Below, piece by piece: positions 63,360-64,000 of a DNA stretch of 64,000 bases (position 1 is the first letter of the stretch; each line of letters begins with the position of its first letter). The stretch covers positions 372,001-436,000 of the forward strand of contig CBDEFR010000004.1 in the NCBI GenBank assembly GCA_965237505.1, written 5' to 3'. The position numbers and the translations under genes are program-made. A model generated the notes under the pieces. That model saw only the letters and a program-made list of their open reading frames with translations, made no database searches and was not told the origin of the DNA. This DNA is from NVTR01 sp965237505. GTDB lineage: Bacteria; Pseudomonadota; Alphaproteobacteria; Rhodobacterales; Rhodobacteraceae.

Positions 63360-64000
63360 ATGGTTCTTTGCCGTGACTATCAGTTTTCAACTCGGCGGGC
63401 CTGTGGGCTGATTGGGTTTTCCAGATCGAGTAATGAATACAGAGGAAGGCCGGATCGCCATGCGAGGATACGGGAACGGCTGGTCACGCTTTCCGGCAAA
63501 CACCGACGCTATGGCTATCGCATGTTGCATGCCAAGCTTGGCCAGGAGGGTTTCAAGGTGAACGTGAAAGTGGTGGAGCGACTTTACCGAGAGGAGCGCC
63601 TGACCCTGCGCCGCCGCAATCGCAAGAAAATCCCCAAGGGCGTGCGCGAAGGCGCCTGGTGCCCGATCGCCGCCAACCAGCGGTGGAGCCTGGACTTCAC
63701 CATGGATGCGCTCGCCAACGGCAGGAAGTTCCGCACCGTCAATCTGAAAGACGACTGCACACGGGAATGTCCGGCGATTGATGTGGCCCTGTCGATCCCC
63801 GGCTCCCGCGTGGTGGAAATGCTGGAACGGGTGGCTCGTGAGCGGGGGTACCCGGATGTTCTGACCGTTGACAATGGGCCTGAACTACGAGGCCGCGCGC
63901 TTGATGGCTGGGCAGATGATCACGGCGTGCAGCTCTACTTCATCGACCCGGGCAAGCCGACCCAGAACGCCTACATCGAAAGTTTCAACGGCCGGTTTCG
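63360..64000 (+). CDS. IS3 OrfB (copy C), partial at window end
   Basis: The frame from ATG 63360 matches copy A through GRPDRHARIRERLV (no 1-bp deletion as in copy B), RWSLDFTMDAL and VLTVDNGPEL, and leaves the window in AYIESFNGRF at the catalytic Glu. Probably a functional copy. Confidence 0.9.
   Translation, partial: MVLCRDYQFSTRRACGLIGFSRSSNEYRGRPDRHARIRERLVTLSGKHRRYGYRMLHAKLGQEGFKVNVKVVERLYREERLTLRRRNRKKIPKGVREGAWCPIAANQRWSLDFTMDALANGRKFRTVNLKDDCTRECPAIDVALSIPGSRVVEMLERVARERGYPDVLTVDNGPELRGRALDGWADDHGVQLYFIDPGKPTQNAYIESFNGRF

Larger units (their letters stand above)
62988..64000 (+). mobile_element. IS3-family element, copy C (runs out of window)
   Basis: Left end TGACCTGCTCCCCG at 62988, sequence identical to copy A as far as read. 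About 285 bp including the right end lie beyond the window. It has the same orientation as copy A, 29.5 kb away. Confidence 0.92.

Noticed and set aside
33477..64000. Composite transposon bounded by IS3 copies A and C
   Set aside because: The flanks of copy A show no target duplication, the right end of C is outside the window, and the interior is a patchwork of unrelated relics. Only recombination potential can be claimed.

Overview
The window looks like a highly rearranged accessory region (plasmid, chromid or genomic island) of an alphaproteobacterium, probably a Rhodobacterales/roseobacter-type organism. This rests on the GC-rich codon use of the metabolic genes, the gene families present (GH4, IlvD/Edd, DgoK/DgoA, YtfQRT-YjfF, Dpp, fused DUF4011 helicase) and the insertion-sequence families. 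No rRNA, tRNA, CRISPR array or replication gene was seen. Roughly half of the 64 kb is mobile DNA: IS3, IS5, IS6, IS21, IS66, IS110, IS256, IS630 and IS1380 elements or pieces, several nested in each other, plus an end of a TniA/TnsB-type transposon, a serine resolvase and a dead tyrosine recombinase.

Layout. 1-600: IS5-type tail cutting a Fic gene. 604-3112: complete IS21. 3176-10426: a tightly overlapping galactoside operon (GH4 glycosidase, IlvD/Edd dehydratase, SDR dehydrogenase, 2-keto-3-deoxygalactonate kinase, KDPGal aldolase, lactonase, GH42 beta-galactosidase), i.e. a De Ley-Doudoroff route from galactosides to pyruvate and glyceraldehyde-3-P. The lactonase carries an internal deletion and the GH42 gene is frameshifted and truncated. 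10427-15498: IS66 broken by IS110 and IS630. 15532-22785: a YtfQ-R-T-YjfF-like sugar ABC importer with a divergent LacI regulator; an IS256 sits 16 bp before the ATPase start. 22906-28534: IS256 piece, TniA-type transposon end with three exact 20-bp-period repeats, IS5, IS21 and IS3 relics, and a 231-bp tandem duplication ending in a broken XRE regulator.

28579-33287: a polar-amino-acid-type ABC importer divergent from a metal-dependent amidohydrolase, closed by a strong terminator. 33477-34775: IS3 copy A, truncating a transaldolase-like gene. 35232-41799: LysR regulator and a dipeptide-type ABC operon (fused two-domain ATPase, two permeases, binding protein). 41841-49276: IS5 copy 2, integrase relic, potassium channel, IS66/IS630/IS1380 pieces, an unrecognised plasmid-like gene and a resolvase with a res-like palindrome. 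49700-52547: membrane fatty-acid-hydroxylase/sterol-desaturase gene in an operon with a very divergent PanB-fold gene, divergent from a LysR regulator. 52729-55270: IS21 piece, frameshifted kelch gene, DUF5681 remnants.

55275-59655: a large DUF4011-helicase-nuclease-DUF3320 protein of the Hhe-type antiphage family, cut in two by IS3 copy B with loss of most of its middle. 59657-64000: IS66/IS6/IS21 pieces (one IS66 carries a pRiA4b ORF-3-like passenger gene) and IS3 copy C running out of the window.

The working parts appear to be three importers and their enzymes. Most other genes record decay: at least a dozen genes show stops, frameshifts or IS truncations. The most informative signals are comparative. 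Two IS630 copies can be compared with empty sites and both give a 3-bp TAA/TTA duplication; a 442-bp segment occurs twice in inverted orientation; and few element copies have matching flanks, which indicates repeated IS-mediated deletion.
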